A stretch of DNA of 64,000 nucleotides from Bacteroidota bacterium (lineage in GTDB: Bacteria; Bacteroidota; Bacteroidia; Chitinophagales; LD1): NCBI GenBank assembly GCA_947475165.1, contig CANJLD010000014.1, positions 39,967-103,966 on the forward strand. Reading direction: 5' to 3'. Numbering within the stretch: the first letter of the stretch is position 1; each line of letters opens with the position of its first letter. Both the position numbers and the translations under genes were made by a program. Positions 27,645 through 37,628 of this stretch are shown piece by piece. A model generated the notes under the pieces. It had not been told where the DNA came from, searched no databases, and was given only the letters and a program-made list of their open reading frames with translations.

Positions 27645-29557
27645 TTCCCAAGCAATGAATAATTTTTAAAAAGCAAACTCACATCATCAGATACGGAATA
27701 ATGACGAGCGTAGTTCAGTTCAACTTCTACCATTTCCTCTATTGTTAAATTCAAATCGTTCAAATTTTCTGAAGGATGAAGAATTCCACGTTTCGCACTT
27801 GGAAAATTTTTCGAATTCTTTTCTGAAGAAAATCCTATCCATGATTTTCTGCCGAGCAGAACACTCATCCAATTCGAAACAAATTTTCCAAAATTCTTTA
27901 TCAGAAAAATATTAAGAGGCAGAAGCGGGAACATGAATAAAGCAACCACTAAATCAAAAACACGTTTACTCCGAAGATTTTGTGGTTTGAACAACGCATA
28001 ACTTCTTTCTGCCACATACAAATCGCCTGCGCTGTTTTTTGAATTACTACCAATGAGCGCATTGCTTCCCTCGTTCAAAATTTTGTAGTCGATTTTATTT
28101 CCACATTCACCTATTTGGTGAATTATTTCTGCAAATGCAAAATCGGTTGAGCAAAAAACAATTTCGTTACTGTTGTTTATAGCCGCCATTTTTTTTGTGG
28201 CTGACAAATCGTTTGTCGAAACAATTTCTTGTACATTGCCTAATGCACGTAAAATATTTTCAGAGCGACCAATTTCTGTTGTGCCGACAACCAAACTTCT
28301 TTTCTCTTCTTCATCTTCTACAGAAAGCGATTGATGTTTAATAAACTGGTAGACTGTCCTTGTGAAAAGCATTTCGAAAGCAGTCCACGCAGCACCAAGC
28401 AAAATGATGGCTCGCGAAAACCGCCATTCATTCGGAATAAATGCATACACTACTGCAATCGCAACCGTGCCAAATAAAATTCCTCGTAAAATGTTTGAAA
28501 CTCGAAACGGCTTATCATATCCACTGCTCAAAAATGCTGCTACTATCCAAATAAAAATATAAGTGGGAACCACTACAAAAAGAAATTCATTGGGATAGTA
28601 ATGCTCATGATACTTTATCATGTCTTCCCAATAAGTTTTGATAAAATAAATTCCGGCAAAACTCAGCAAAGAATCAATAATGAAAAGAAAAGAAGATGCG
28701 AAAACATTGGCGAGTAAAGTGAGCAGCCCTCTAAATACAATTGCAAAATTTATGAGCAACGAAAAAAGCCACGACTGATTTCCGCTAAAATGCTTACGTG
28801 CAAAAATGAGCATAGCATTATAAAACACCTTTACATAATTTAAACTTCCCTTCTTGGTACTTTCCCCCTTGTAATGAATGATCGTGGTTTCGGGAAAATA
28901 AAAATTCTTGTATCCTTTCTTTTGTATGCGATAACTCAAATCAATGTCTTCTCCATACATAAAAAAAGCCTCGTCCAGCAATCCTACGCGGTCTAACACT
29001 GCTTTGCGAATGAACATAAACGCACCGGAGAGAACATCAATCTCATAAGTTTTAAACTCATCAATAAACCCCAAATGATATTTCCCATACTTCTCCGATT
29101 TGGGAAACAGTTTTGCCAAACCAAAAGTTTTATAAAAAGCTACTTCGGGCGTAGGCAAACCGCGTTTAGATTCGGGAAGAAAATTTCCCTTACCATCAAT
29201 CATTCTTACACCAAGAGCACCTGCTCTTCTGTTTATAAACGAATCCATAAAATCATAACACTTTGTAAAAGTATCTTCGGCTACAACTGTATCGGGATTC
29301 AACAACAAAATAAACTCACCGGTTGCTTTTTCAATTGCCTGATTGTTGGCTTTAGAAAAACCAACATTATTTTCGTTGGGAATAATTTTTACGAAAGGAA
29401 ATTTTTCCCGCAGCATTTCAACCGAGCCATCTGTTGATGCATTGTCAACTACAAAAATTTCCGATTTCATTTTTGGCGTGGCACGCACCACCGAAAGCAA
29501 GCACTGCTCCAGAAAATATTTTACATTGTAGTTAACTATAATGATGGAAAGCTGCAT
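27641..29557 (-). CDS. Family 2 glycosyltransferase fused to a sugar-transferase-like C-terminal region
   Basis: 638 residues. Residues 1-230 form a GT2 domain: LSIIIVNYNVKYFLEQCL, the metal-binding region LLLNPDTVV, and YGEDIDLSYRIQKKGYKNFY. Membrane helices follow (about 265-390). A Rossmann-like segment (about 410-520, LVVGTTEIGRSENILRAL) resembles the CoA-binding_3 domain of polyprenyl-phosphate sugar transferases. The piece SKRVFDLVVALFMFPLLPL looks like the start of a WcaJ-type domain, but the catalytic part is degenerate. It is likely an inner-membrane enzyme of surface polysaccharide synthesis; the C-terminal activity is doubtful. Confidence 0.75.
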   Translation of the reverse strand: MQLSIIIVNYNVKYFLEQCLLSVVRATPKMKSEIFVVDNASTDGSVEMLREKFPFVKIIPNENNVGFSKANNQAIEKATGEFILLLNPDTVVAEDTFTKCYDFMDSFINRRAGALGVRMIDGKGNFLPESKRGLPTPEVAFYKTFGLAKLFPKSEKYGKYHLGFIDEFKTYEIDVLSGAFMFIRKAVLDRVGLLDEAFFMYGEDIDLSYRIQKKGYKNFYFPETTIIHYKGESTKKGSLNYVKVFYNAMLIFARKHFSGNQSWLFSLLINFAIVFRGLLTLLANVFASSFLFIIDSLLSFAGIYFIKTYWEDMIKYHEHYYPNEFLFVVVPTYIFIWIVAAFLSSGYDKPFRVSNILRGILFGTVAIAVVYAFIPNEWRFSRAIILLGAAWTAFEMLFTRTVYQFIKHQSLSVEDEEEKRSLVVGTTEIGRSENILRALGNVQEIVSTNDLSATKKMAAINNSNEIVFCSTDFAFAEIIHQIGECGNKIDYKILNEGSNALIGSNSKNSAGDLYVAERSYALFKPQNLRSKRVFDLVVALFMFPLLPLNIFLIKNFGKFVSNWMSVLLGRKSWIGFSSEKNSKNFPSAKRGILHPSENLNDLNLTIEEMVEVELNYARHYSVSDDVSLLFKNYSLLGK

Positions 29558-29586
29558 GCAGAACTCTTAAACGGCAGTTTGAAGTT

Positions 29587-30213
29587 TTAATTGGAATTCT
29601 TCACTAAATAATTTTCGTAAGGTAAGCGTGTGGCAATTGAACGCGCCAATGTCATTTCATCGGTGTATTCCAGTTCGCCACCAAAAGAAATTCCGCGCGC
29701 GATAGTGCTGATGTTTACGTTCAGGTCTTTTAGCTTTTTGCTCACGTAAAAAATTGTGGTATCACCTTCTATGGTTGGGCTGATTGCCATAATTATTTCT
29801 TTCACCTCGCCCGATTTCACACGTTCAATTAGTGAATCAATGTTCAGCTTATCAGGACCAATTCCATCTATTGGCGAAATAACTCCGCCTAATACGTGAT
29901 AAGTTCCTTTATAAATATTCGTGTTCTCAATAGCAATTACATCGCGAATAGTTTCCACTAAACAAACAATAGAATGGTCGCGGTGATTGCTGCCACAAAT
30001 TTCGCATAACTCGTGGTCTGAAACATTGTTACACGTTCTACAAAATTTTATTTCGCTGCGCATTTTCGAAACCGCATCTCCAAAATATTTCACTTTGTCT
30101 TCATCTTGTTTTAATAAATGCAAGACCAAACGCAAAGCTGTTTTTTCACCAATGCCAGGGAGTTTAGTGAACTCGCCAACAGCATCTGCAATAAGTTTAG
30201 AAGAATACTTCAT
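29587..30213 (-). CDS. recR: Recombination mediator RecR
   Basis: 208 residues from the ATG at 30211-30213 (MKYSSKLIADAVGEFTKLPG); a TTG three codons upstream is less likely. It has the helix-hairpin-helix LPGIGEKTALRL, the zinc finger CRTCNNVSDHELCEIC, the TOPRIM segment CLVETIRDVIAIENTNIYKG and the C-terminal Walker-B-like FGGELEYTD. It works with RecO in loading RecA. It lies between polA and the glycosyltransferase gene on the same strand. Confidence 0.96.
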   Translation of the reverse strand: MKYSSKLIADAVGEFTKLPGIGEKTALRLVLHLLKQDEDKVKYFGDAVSKMRSEIKFCRTCNNVSDHELCEICGSNHRDHSIVCLVETIRDVIAIENTNIYKGTYHVLGGVISPIDGIGPDKLNIDSLIERVKSGEVKEIIMAISPTIEGDTTIFYVSKKLKDLNVNISTIARGISFGGELEYTDEMTLARSIATRLPYENYLVKNSN

Positions 30214-30247
30214 TTCGCTCAAAAATCAACAATCGTTACTCAATATC

Positions 30248-33100
30248 CTAATGCGCCTCCAACCAATTTGTCCCGGTTCCCATCTCCGCCTCAATAGGCA
30301 CATTGGTTTGAATAGCGTGAATCATTTTATCGTAGATAATCGGTTTGATAATTTCCACTTCATCTTTATGTACATCAAAAACCAACTCATCATGCACCTG
30401 CAAGGTCATCCGGCTCTTGAAGTTCTGCTTTTTGAATTCGCGGTGAATATCAATCATTGCAAGCTTGATCAAGTCTGCCGCTGAACCCTGCACCGGTGAA
30501 TTGATGGCATTTCGCTCAGCATAACCGCGCACTACAAAATTTTTCGAGTTGATGTCCTTCAAATATCTTCTACGTCCCATAATAGTTTGCACATAGCCAT
30601 TCTCGCGCGCAAACTGAATGTTGGCATTCATGTATTCTTTAATTTTGGGAAACTGATTGAAGTAGTTGGCAATAATTTCTTTGGCTTCGCCACGACTTGT
30701 TCCAATATTATCTGCCAAACCAAATGCACCCTGCCCGTAAATAATTCCAAAGTTTACACTCTTGGCTTTGTAGCGCATATCTTTTGTTACGGTTGAAATA
30801 GCTACATCATAAACCTTAGCAGCCGTAGCTGTATGAATGTCAATTTTGTTTTTGAACGCTTCAAGCATGTTCTCATCGCCACTTAATTCTGCCACCAATC
30901 GCAATTCAATTTGTGAGTAATCGGCTGAAAGCAAAACATAATCTTCGTTGCGCGGAACAAATGCTTTGCGCACGCGTTGTCCGCGCTCAGTACGAATTGG
31001 AATGTTCTGCAAATTCGGATTATCACTCGCGAGCCGTCCGGTGGCTGCAATATGTTGCCGGAAATTAGAATGCACTCTGCCTGTTACTTTATTTATCAGG
31101 AGTGGAAGCGAGTCAACGTAAGTTGATTTCAGTTTCGCGAACTCGCGATAATCTAAAATTTTTCCCGCAATTGGATGCAGTTTCACCAAACCTTCCAACG
31201 CATCTTCATTAGTAGAAAGCTGACCGGTAGAAGTTTTCTTTCCTTCAAACGGAATTTTCAATTCATTGTAAAGCACTTCGCTCATTTGCTTTGGCGAGTC
31301 CACATTAAATTCTCTTCTGGCTAACGTATATATTTCATCTCGCACTTTCAGTAAATCAGCTTCCAACTCTTTCGAATAAATTTTCAAGAACTCCTCATCA
31401 ATCCGCACGCCTTCATATTCCATATCCGCTAACACTTCTATTAGCGGATGTTCAATATCGTTCAGTACTTTTTCTACTTCCTGTTTCACAACCAGCGGAA
31501 CCAATTTATTTTTCAACTGCAAAGTGATGTCAGCATCTTCTGCCGCATATTCCGAAATTTTTTCGAGCGGCACATCGCGCATGTTGCCCTGATTCTTTCC
31601 CTTTTTACCAATCAATTCTTCAATAGAAACGGGCGTATAACCCAAATACGTTTCGCTCAAATAATCCATGCCGTGTTTCAAGTCAGGCTCAATTAAATAA
31701 TGCGCTAGCATGGTATCGTAAAGCGGCAGCGAAACAGTTATATCGTATCCTCTTAAAACCTGCAAATCAAACTTTACGTTCTGCCCGATTTTTACTTTGG
31801 TTGTACTTTCAAGCAACGGCTTAAAATGCGCAACTAATTTTTTTGCATCCTCATGGTTTGAAGGAGCAGGAACATAATATGCTTCTCCTTCTTTCACGCT
31901 AAAACTCATTCCAACCAATTCAAGCGAGAAATAATCGAGACCGGTGGTTTCGGTATCGAAACAAAATTCATCTGCTTGACCTAACAGCGTAACTAAATCT
32001 GAAATTTCAGATTCAGATCGAATGGCAATGTATTTATGAGGTGTGTTGTGAATGGATTTCCCTTTCACTACTTCTTCCAAAATACTTCCATCGGTAGAAT
32101 CACCAAATAAATTTCCTTGTGAATCGGAAGCGGTTTTTGGTTTCGTAGTTTGTATTTGCTCCGTTCTTTCTGAAATAGTTGGAGAGGAGGTTGCTTGATT
32201 TACACTGTAATCAAATCCTAAAATTCTTTTTCCGAGCGTCCTGAATTCGAGTTCAGCAAAGATAGCTCCCATCTTTTCTTTATCCGGTGCATCTATTTTC
32301 AAATCATCGTCAGTTACTTCTATGGGCACATTTACATTTATGGTCGCCAGTTGTTTCGACATTAATCCCTGCTCTGCAAAATTCTTTACATTCTCACCAA
32401 CTTTGCCTTTTACCTTATCGGCATTCGCAATTAAATTTTCCATTGAGCCAAACTCCTTAATAAATTTCTTCGCTGTCTTTTCACCCACACCGGGAATACC
32501 CGGAATATTATCTACTGCATCGCCCCACATTCCTAAAATGTCAATTACTTGTTTCGGATTTTCAACTTCCCAATCGCGTTTAATTTCTTCCACGCCCAAA
32601 ATTTCTACATCGCCACCGCTGCGTGCCGGCTTATAGATGAAAATTTTTTCGTCCACCAATTGCGCAAAATCCTTATCGGGTGTTACCATGTAAACAATGT
32701 GTCCTTCTTCCGCTTTTTTCTTCGCAATAGTTCCAATCACATCATCAGCTTCAAATCCTCGCAGCTCTAAAATTGGAATGTGCCATGCGCGAATAATATT
32801 TTTTATGTAAGGCACAGCAAACAAAATATCCTCCGGTGTTTCCTGTCTGCCGGCTTTATATTCTGCAAAAATTTCTTCGCGCTCCACACTGCCTCCTAAA
32901 TCAAAAACTACTGCTAAGTGTGTTGGTTTTTCTTTTTGAATTAATTCGAAAAGCGTGGTTGTAAAGCCATTGATAGCAGAAACATTTTGTCCTTTTGAAT
33001 TCAAAAGCGGATTTCTGCCAAAAGCAAAATATGCGCGGAAGATGAGTGCGTAAGCATCAATCAAAAAAAGTTTTTCGGTATGGTTAGAGGTGTTAGACAT
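30248..33100 (-). CDS. polA: DNA polymerase I
   Basis: 950 residues from the ATG at 33098-33100 (MSNTSNHTEKLFLIDAYALI); an upstream TTG is less likely. The 5'-3' exonuclease domain (about 1-300) includes GFEADDVIGT and PGIPGVGEKTAKK. A proofreading 3'-5' exonuclease domain with intact DTETTGLD follows (about 350-530). The polymerase domain has motif A DYSQIELRLVAELSGDE, motif B near KSVNFGIIYGQG and motif C QVHDELVFDV. It processes Okazaki fragments and fills repair gaps. An upstream 47-bp gap carries a CCACGAAT-type repeat. Confidence 0.97.
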   Translation of the reverse strand: MSNTSNHTEKLFLIDAYALIFRAYFAFGRNPLLNSKGQNVSAINGFTTTLFELIQKEKPTHLAVVFDLGGSVEREEIFAEYKAGRQETPEDILFAVPYIKNIIRAWHIPILELRGFEADDVIGTIAKKKAEEGHIVYMVTPDKDFAQLVDEKIFIYKPARSGGDVEILGVEEIKRDWEVENPKQVIDILGMWGDAVDNIPGIPGVGEKTAKKFIKEFGSMENLIANADKVKGKVGENVKNFAEQGLMSKQLATINVNVPIEVTDDDLKIDAPDKEKMGAIFAELEFRTLGKRILGFDYSVNQATSSPTISERTEQIQTTKPKTASDSQGNLFGDSTDGSILEEVVKGKSIHNTPHKYIAIRSESEISDLVTLLGQADEFCFDTETTGLDYFSLELVGMSFSVKEGEAYYVPAPSNHEDAKKLVAHFKPLLESTTKVKIGQNVKFDLQVLRGYDITVSLPLYDTMLAHYLIEPDLKHGMDYLSETYLGYTPVSIEELIGKKGKNQGNMRDVPLEKISEYAAEDADITLQLKNKLVPLVVKQEVEKVLNDIEHPLIEVLADMEYEGVRIDEEFLKIYSKELEADLLKVRDEIYTLARREFNVDSPKQMSEVLYNELKIPFEGKKTSTGQLSTNEDALEGLVKLHPIAGKILDYREFAKLKSTYVDSLPLLINKVTGRVHSNFRQHIAATGRLASDNPNLQNIPIRTERGQRVRKAFVPRNEDYVLLSADYSQIELRLVAELSGDENMLEAFKNKIDIHTATAAKVYDVAISTVTKDMRYKAKSVNFGIIYGQGAFGLADNIGTSRGEAKEIIANYFNQFPKIKEYMNANIQFARENGYVQTIMGRRRYLKDINSKNFVVRGYAERNAINSPVQGSAADLIKLAMIDIHREFKKQNFKSRMTLQVHDELVFDVHKDEVEIIKPIIYDKMIHAIQTNVPIEAEMGTGTNWLEAH

Positions 33101-33147
33101 GGAGTAAAATTGAACCACGAATAACACGAATTTTTGCGAATGAAAAA

Positions 33148-34290
33148 TTAGAATTCTTTGTCAAACACAAACTCGTCCATAATATCTCCGAGTTCGCTGT
33201 AAATTTCCTGTTTAGTGAATCCGTACTGCTCTAATGAATACTCGTGTGCGCGTTTGTAATTTTTACTTCGCGCATGTTCATGACTCAGCCGTTCGATAAA
33301 TTTTTCAGAAGGCCGCCAATTGAAATGCGAATAGATTTTTTTTACCACACCTTGTGGATCGGCTAACAAATCGTCATACTTCAATTCAAGAAATTGATTT
33401 TCAGGAATTGACTTCCGCATTTCTTTCGAATACTTATAAAAATCAATGCCCAGTTGCGCCCAAGCCCTTTTTGCTGGATGCATATCAGGCAATTTATACA
33501 TAGCAGTAAACATGCTGGCAAATGAGGGAACAGAATCGTAAGGGTGGCGGGCGATGTAAATAATTTTCGCATCGGGAAAACGTTCCATCAAACTTTTAAA
33601 GCGACCGGTAGTCATTACGTTCTTTGCAAGATATGTTTTGTCTTTACCTGCACGAAACACAAACCGTTTCACACAACTTTCATAAAAATCCATCACGCTT
33701 TTGCGTACAGCTTCGGGCTCCTTATCTAAAAATTTATTGTCATGAATTTTATCGAAGTATGGAAAAGGAATCATCACACCTACACTCATCATCATTTGCG
33801 CAAAAACCAGTTCGTCTTCTTCAGCTTTATTAAATCCCATTGCGTGAACATCATCCCATCCACCCCAAAATTTATCGTCCAGCGCGTTAAGTGTTTTGCT
33901 GATTATTCCGCGCAGAATTCTTCTGTCTATGCAGCGAAAAATATAATAGAACTGCACAAAAGAGGAAGTCATAAAAAACGTGTGCGCATATTTTGTATAG
34001 GTAAAACGCTCCTCGTCTAAAGCCATCAACCGGTGAAGAAAAGTTGTGCCGCTGCGTGGATTAGCAATAATGAAAACAGGTTGCTTGATTTTAATTTTCA
34101 GATGATTGCGATGAAAAATTTCATCCATCAGGCGAAAAAAAAGCGAAACAAACTGATGAAGAAACCAGAGAAAAATAAACAACACAGAAAAAAGCCAAAC
34201 ACGCCAATTAAACTGTCGGTAGGTTTCGCAAATTATTTTTCGGAGAATGCTGTAACGAACGTAATAAAAGGAATCGCTGAAGTATTTCAT
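33148..34290 (-). CDS. Sulfotransferase family protein
   Basis: 380 residues from the ATG at 34288-34290. After an amphipathic or hydrophobic N-terminal segment (about 26-50), the PAPS 5'-phosphosulfate-binding loop VFIIANPRSGTTFLHRL is clear. The 3'-phosphate-binding region is IIYIARHPYDSVPSFASMF. It is predicted to transfer sulfate from PAPS to a lipid or sugar, probably at the inner membrane; the acceptor is unknown. It diverges from the aminotransferase gene. Confidence 0.83.
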   Translation of the reverse strand: MKYFSDSFYYVRYSILRKIICETYRQFNWRVWLFSVLFIFLWFLHQFVSLFFRLMDEIFHRNHLKIKIKQPVFIIANPRSGTTFLHRLMALDEERFTYTKYAHTFFMTSSFVQFYYIFRCIDRRILRGIISKTLNALDDKFWGGWDDVHAMGFNKAEEDELVFAQMMMSVGVMIPFPYFDKIHDNKFLDKEPEAVRKSVMDFYESCVKRFVFRAGKDKTYLAKNVMTTGRFKSLMERFPDAKIIYIARHPYDSVPSFASMFTAMYKLPDMHPAKRAWAQLGIDFYKYSKEMRKSIPENQFLELKYDDLLADPQGVVKKIYSHFNWRPSEKFIERLSHEHARSKNYKRAHEYSLEQYGFTKQEIYSELGDIMDEFVFDKEF

Positions 34291-34379
34291 ACAATCACGC
34301 GGCAAGGTTAAGCAAACGCACCATGTTTAAAAATCATAACGGTTAACTAAACACATTATTTTAGCCCAACCGTTTATTT

Positions 34380-35570
34380 ATGCTATCGAACCGTCAACTT
34401 TTTCTTTCACACGTTGCGCAAACCAGCACGTCACCACTCATGCTCGAAATTGAGCGTGCACAAGGAATGTATATGTATGCTACCAATGGCAAAAAATATC
34501 TCGATTTAATTGCAGGAATCTCTGTGAGCAATCTCGGACATTCTCATCCCGTTGTTGTAGCTGCCGTAAAAGAACAGGCAGAAAAATATATGCACCTGAT
34601 GGTGTATGGCGAGTTTGTTGAAAGTCCACAAGTGAAATACGCGAAACGACTTACAGAATTTCTTCCCAAGAATTTGAACAACGTTTACTTCACCAATAGC
34701 GGAGCCGAAGCCACAGAAGGTGCTATGAAGTTGGCTAAGCGCACAACAGGAAGAACACAGTTTGTATCGTTTAAAAATGCTTACCACGGAAGCACGCAAG
34801 GTGCATTGAGTATAATGGGCGATGAATATTTTAAAAGAAATTTTCGTCCGCTACTGCCAGATACTTTGCAATTGGAATACAACAACGAAAGAGAATTAAA
34901 AAAAATTTCAGAACGAACCGCTGCTGTAATTATTGAACCTGTGCAGGCTGAAAGCGGAATTACAGTTCCTTCAAAAAATTTCATCCAGGCTTTGCGGGAA
35001 AAATGTAATGAAACAGGAACGCTTTTAATTTTTGATGAAGCTCAAACTGGTTTGGGCAGAACTGGAAAAATGTTTGCCTTTGAACATTACGAAGTTGTTC
35101 CCGATATTCTTCTGCTCGCAAAAGCTCTTGGTGGAGGAATGCCTCTAGGTGCGTTTATTTCTTCGAAAGAAAAGATGAGTTCACTTTCTGAAAATCCTGT
35201 TTTGGGACACATCACCACCTTTGGCGGGCATCCGGTTTGTTGCGCTGCCGGTCTCGCTGCTTTTAATGTTTTGGCAGGACAAAATCTTACTATGCAAGTT
35301 GATATAAAAGGAAAGCTGTTTGAAGAACTGCTCGTTCATCCAAAAATAAAATCGAAAAATAGAATTGGCCTAATGATGGCTTTGGAGTTTGAGGATTTCG
35401 AGCAGAACAAAAAAATAATCGACCGGTGTATTGAAAATGGAGTTTTGACAGATTGGTTCTTGTTCGCACCGTATTGCATGCGCATTGCTCCACCTTTGAT
35501 TATTTCGGAAGCAGAAATTAAATTGGCGTGTGAGACAATTCTTTCCGCTATTAATGCTGCGGAGAATTAA
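34380..35570 (+). CDS. Class III PLP aminotransferase (acetylornithine/ornithine type)
   Basis: 396 residues. The fold-type I class III aminotransferase is shown by YFTNSGAEATEGAMKLAKR, IIEPVQAESGI, LLIFDEAQTGLGRTGKMFAFEHY and the PLP-lysine motif LLLAKALGGGMPLGAF. Family members use 2-oxoglutarate to process N-acetylornithine, ornithine or similar amino donors. No arginine genes are nearby, so the substrate stays open. It overlaps the convergent glycosyltransferase gene by 4 nt at the 3' end. A TATTTTAG -7-like element lies at 34357-34364. Confidence 0.85.
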   Translation: MLSNRQLFLSHVAQTSTSPLMLEIERAQGMYMYATNGKKYLDLIAGISVSNLGHSHPVVVAAVKEQAEKYMHLMVYGEFVESPQVKYAKRLTEFLPKNLNNVYFTNSGAEATEGAMKLAKRTTGRTQFVSFKNAYHGSTQGALSIMGDEYFKRNFRPLLPDTLQLEYNNERELKKISERTAAVIIEPVQAESGITVPSKNFIQALREKCNETGTLLIFDEAQTGLGRTGKMFAFEHYEVVPDILLLAKALGGGMPLGAFISSKEKMSSLSENPVLGHITTFGGHPVCCAAGLAAFNVLAGQNLTMQVDIKGKLFEELLVHPKIKSKNRIGLMMALEFEDFEQNKKIIDRCIENGVLTDWFLFAPYCMRIAPPLIISEAEIKLACETILSAINAAEN

Positions 35571-36988
35571 AATTGGTAGAGGTCAAATTTCTTTCCCGAA
35601 TAAATTTTTTGTGCTGTTGGCGGAAGTCTATCTCCCCACTCATTCGATTTTGTTAGATAGAAATTAGTTTCCGCAATTTCATCGGGCATACAAATCTTTT
35701 TATCGTAATGGCGGTTTAAGTTAACACGCAACGCCCAATCGCTGTACAAACTCCAATCGGCACGAATTACATTTTCGTTCTCTACAAGTGCTTGAATTTT
35801 TTCAATATCGATAAGCATTGTTTCATCGCGAGAGTAACTGGCTGCATTCTTGATTGAAAGACAAAAGCAAACACTCATCACAATCAGACAAGCTGCTTTT
35901 ATGCCAATTGAAGCTTTTTCATTTATCTGTTTCTTCAATTTTTCTTCCAAAGATTTTACAAGAGGAAAAATTAAACAGGCAAAACCAATAGCAAAAAGGG
36001 GAAGTGATGGAAGCAAATAGTGTTTGTTCTGTTTTGCACTTAACATAATTGGAATAGAGGCTGATAAGCCGATTGCAATAAATATGAGTGCGGCACTTAA
36101 AAGTAATTTGTCTGCAATTACCTTTTTTCTGTTTATGAAAAAAACAATCACCGACAAAACAAGCAACGGAGAAAGGGCAATCAGCAACTGAAGAAGAATG
36201 GCGAAATGCGTAGTATTGGTTTTTGTTTGATGATTCAAATTTGGAAGAAGTTGAACTTTGAGATAGTGTTGAAGAAAATTTTTCGGTACCTCCATTGAAA
36301 ACACAAAAGCGAAAATTGCTACGGTTACCGCGAATTGTATCGTCATATATAAAAATGATTGTTTCCAATTGAAACTCTCTTCGCTCCAGATGAAAAAGAA
36401 AGGAACAGCAAGCGGAAATAACGCCACCGGACCTTTTGTTAACAGAGCGAGAAAAATTAAACTTCCGCCAATCGATGAATACAAAACAAGATTCTTTCCT
36501 CTTCTAAGAAAAATCAAAAACACAATAACTGATGCGGTCGTAAAAACGCTCATGACATTTTCCATCAGATTGCTTGAATAACACCAACTCGTCAGCGGGA
36601 TTACAAGAAACAGTAAACACGGAAGCCATGAATATTTTTCTATGTCCGCTCTTTCAGAAAAATAAATTTTCCAAAGCGAGGAGATTAAAACCAATTGGAT
36701 TAGCGCAGAGAAAAGTGAATACAATTTTTCGACCCAGTAATAATCGCCAAGCACGTTATACCACAACGAAAGGAAATATTCGCTTAACTGCGGATTGTCC
36801 CAATAGGAAGGATGAGCGTAGTCAGCTGTTTGCGGAGTCCAAAAACCACCAATGCCATGAACAAGATTATGTGCGAACAGCGCGTGATAAACACCATCCA
36901 TAAACATTCCCTTTGTAAAAAGATTCGGAACCCACAACAGCGAGACAAGTGTAGCTACAACCAGAAAAGAGATGCTGATTTTTTTCAC
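35567..36988 (-). CDS. ArnT/PMT-like glycosyltransferase family 39 membrane protein
   Basis: 473 residues from a GTG at 36988 (read VKKISISFLVVATLVSLLWVP). An ATG at 37042 is possible but lies inside tag. About 11 hydrophobic helices follow a periplasmic-loop signature (LFTKGMFMDGVYHALFAHNLVHG, with an acidic pair) as in GT39/ArnT-type transferases that use polyprenyl-phosphate sugars. The soluble tail is short. The acceptor is unknown. It is the last gene on its strand after tag, rodA, mrdA and mreD. Confidence 0.72.
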   Translation of the reverse strand: MKKISISFLVVATLVSLLWVPNLFTKGMFMDGVYHALFAHNLVHGIGGFWTPQTADYAHPSYWDNPQLSEYFLSLWYNVLGDYYWVEKLYSLFSALIQLVLISSLWKIYFSERADIEKYSWLPCLLFLVIPLTSWCYSSNLMENVMSVFTTASVIVFLIFLRRGKNLVLYSSIGGSLIFLALLTKGPVALFPLAVPFFFIWSEESFNWKQSFLYMTIQFAVTVAIFAFVFSMEVPKNFLQHYLKVQLLPNLNHQTKTNTTHFAILLQLLIALSPLLVLSVIVFFINRKKVIADKLLLSAALIFIAIGLSASIPIMLSAKQNKHYLLPSLPLFAIGFACLIFPLVKSLEEKLKKQINEKASIGIKAACLIVMSVCFCLSIKNAASYSRDETMLIDIEKIQALVENENVIRADWSLYSDWALRVNLNRHYDKKICMPDEIAETNFYLTKSNEWGDRLPPTAQKIYSGKKFDLYQF

Positions 36989-37004
36989 GCTAAAATTTAG
37001 TAAC

Positions 37005-37616
37005 CTATTTTTTCTTTCTCCAGCAATTATCGAGATGGTCATCTACCATTCCCACCGCTTGCATAAATGCATAACAAATTGTTGAGCCGCGGAACTTGAA
37101 ACCACGCTTCCCCATATCAGCACTCATTGCATCGCTGATTTTTGTTTTGGGTTGAATATCTCTCAAAGCTTTCAGCGAGTTGCGCAATGGTTTACCGCCT
37201 ACAAAACCCCAAACGTATTTATCAAACGAACCAAACTCTTTTTGAATCTCAATAAAACGTTGAGCATTATTTATCGCAGCTCGAATTTTTAATTGATTGC
37301 GGATAATACCGGTATCCTGCATCAAGGCTTCGTATTTCTTCTCATCATACTTTGCCACTTTCTTTACATCGAAATTTGAAAAAGCTTTACGAAAGTTTTC
37401 GCGCTTTTTTAAAATGGTAAGCCAACTCAATCCCGCTTGAAAACTTTCCAACACCAAAAACTCAAACAACAATTTATCATCATGCACGGGGGTTCCCCAT
37501 TCTTCATCGTGATATTTTAAGTAGATAGGGTCGCCTAAACACCAGCCGCAACGACTTTCACCATCAGTTGGTCCTTGATATTTTTCTGCTTCTGGAGATT
37601 TTTTCTTTATTGCCAT
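37005..37616 (-). CDS. tag: DNA-3-methyladenine glycosylase I
   Basis: 203 residues. CGWCLGDPIYLKYHDEEWGTPVHDD is the zinc-binding and catalytic-pocket start of Tag proteins, and FRGSTICYAFMQAVGMVDDH is the conserved C-terminal zinc-ligand segment. It removes 3-methyladenine from alkylated DNA. A Lys-rich N-terminal 20 residues precedes the core. It follows rodA by 12 bp, so it is probably part of the mreD-mrdA-rodA transcript. Confidence 0.95.
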   Translation of the reverse strand: MAIKKKSPEAEKYQGPTDGESRCGWCLGDPIYLKYHDEEWGTPVHDDKLLFEFLVLESFQAGLSWLTILKKRENFRKAFSNFDVKKVAKYDEKKYEALMQDTGIIRNQLKIRAAINNAQRFIEIQKEFGSFDKYVWGFVGGKPLRNSLKALRDIQPKTKISDAMSADMGKRGFKFRGSTICYAFMQAVGMVDDHLDNCWRKKK

Positions 37617-37628
37617 TGTAGTTGTATT

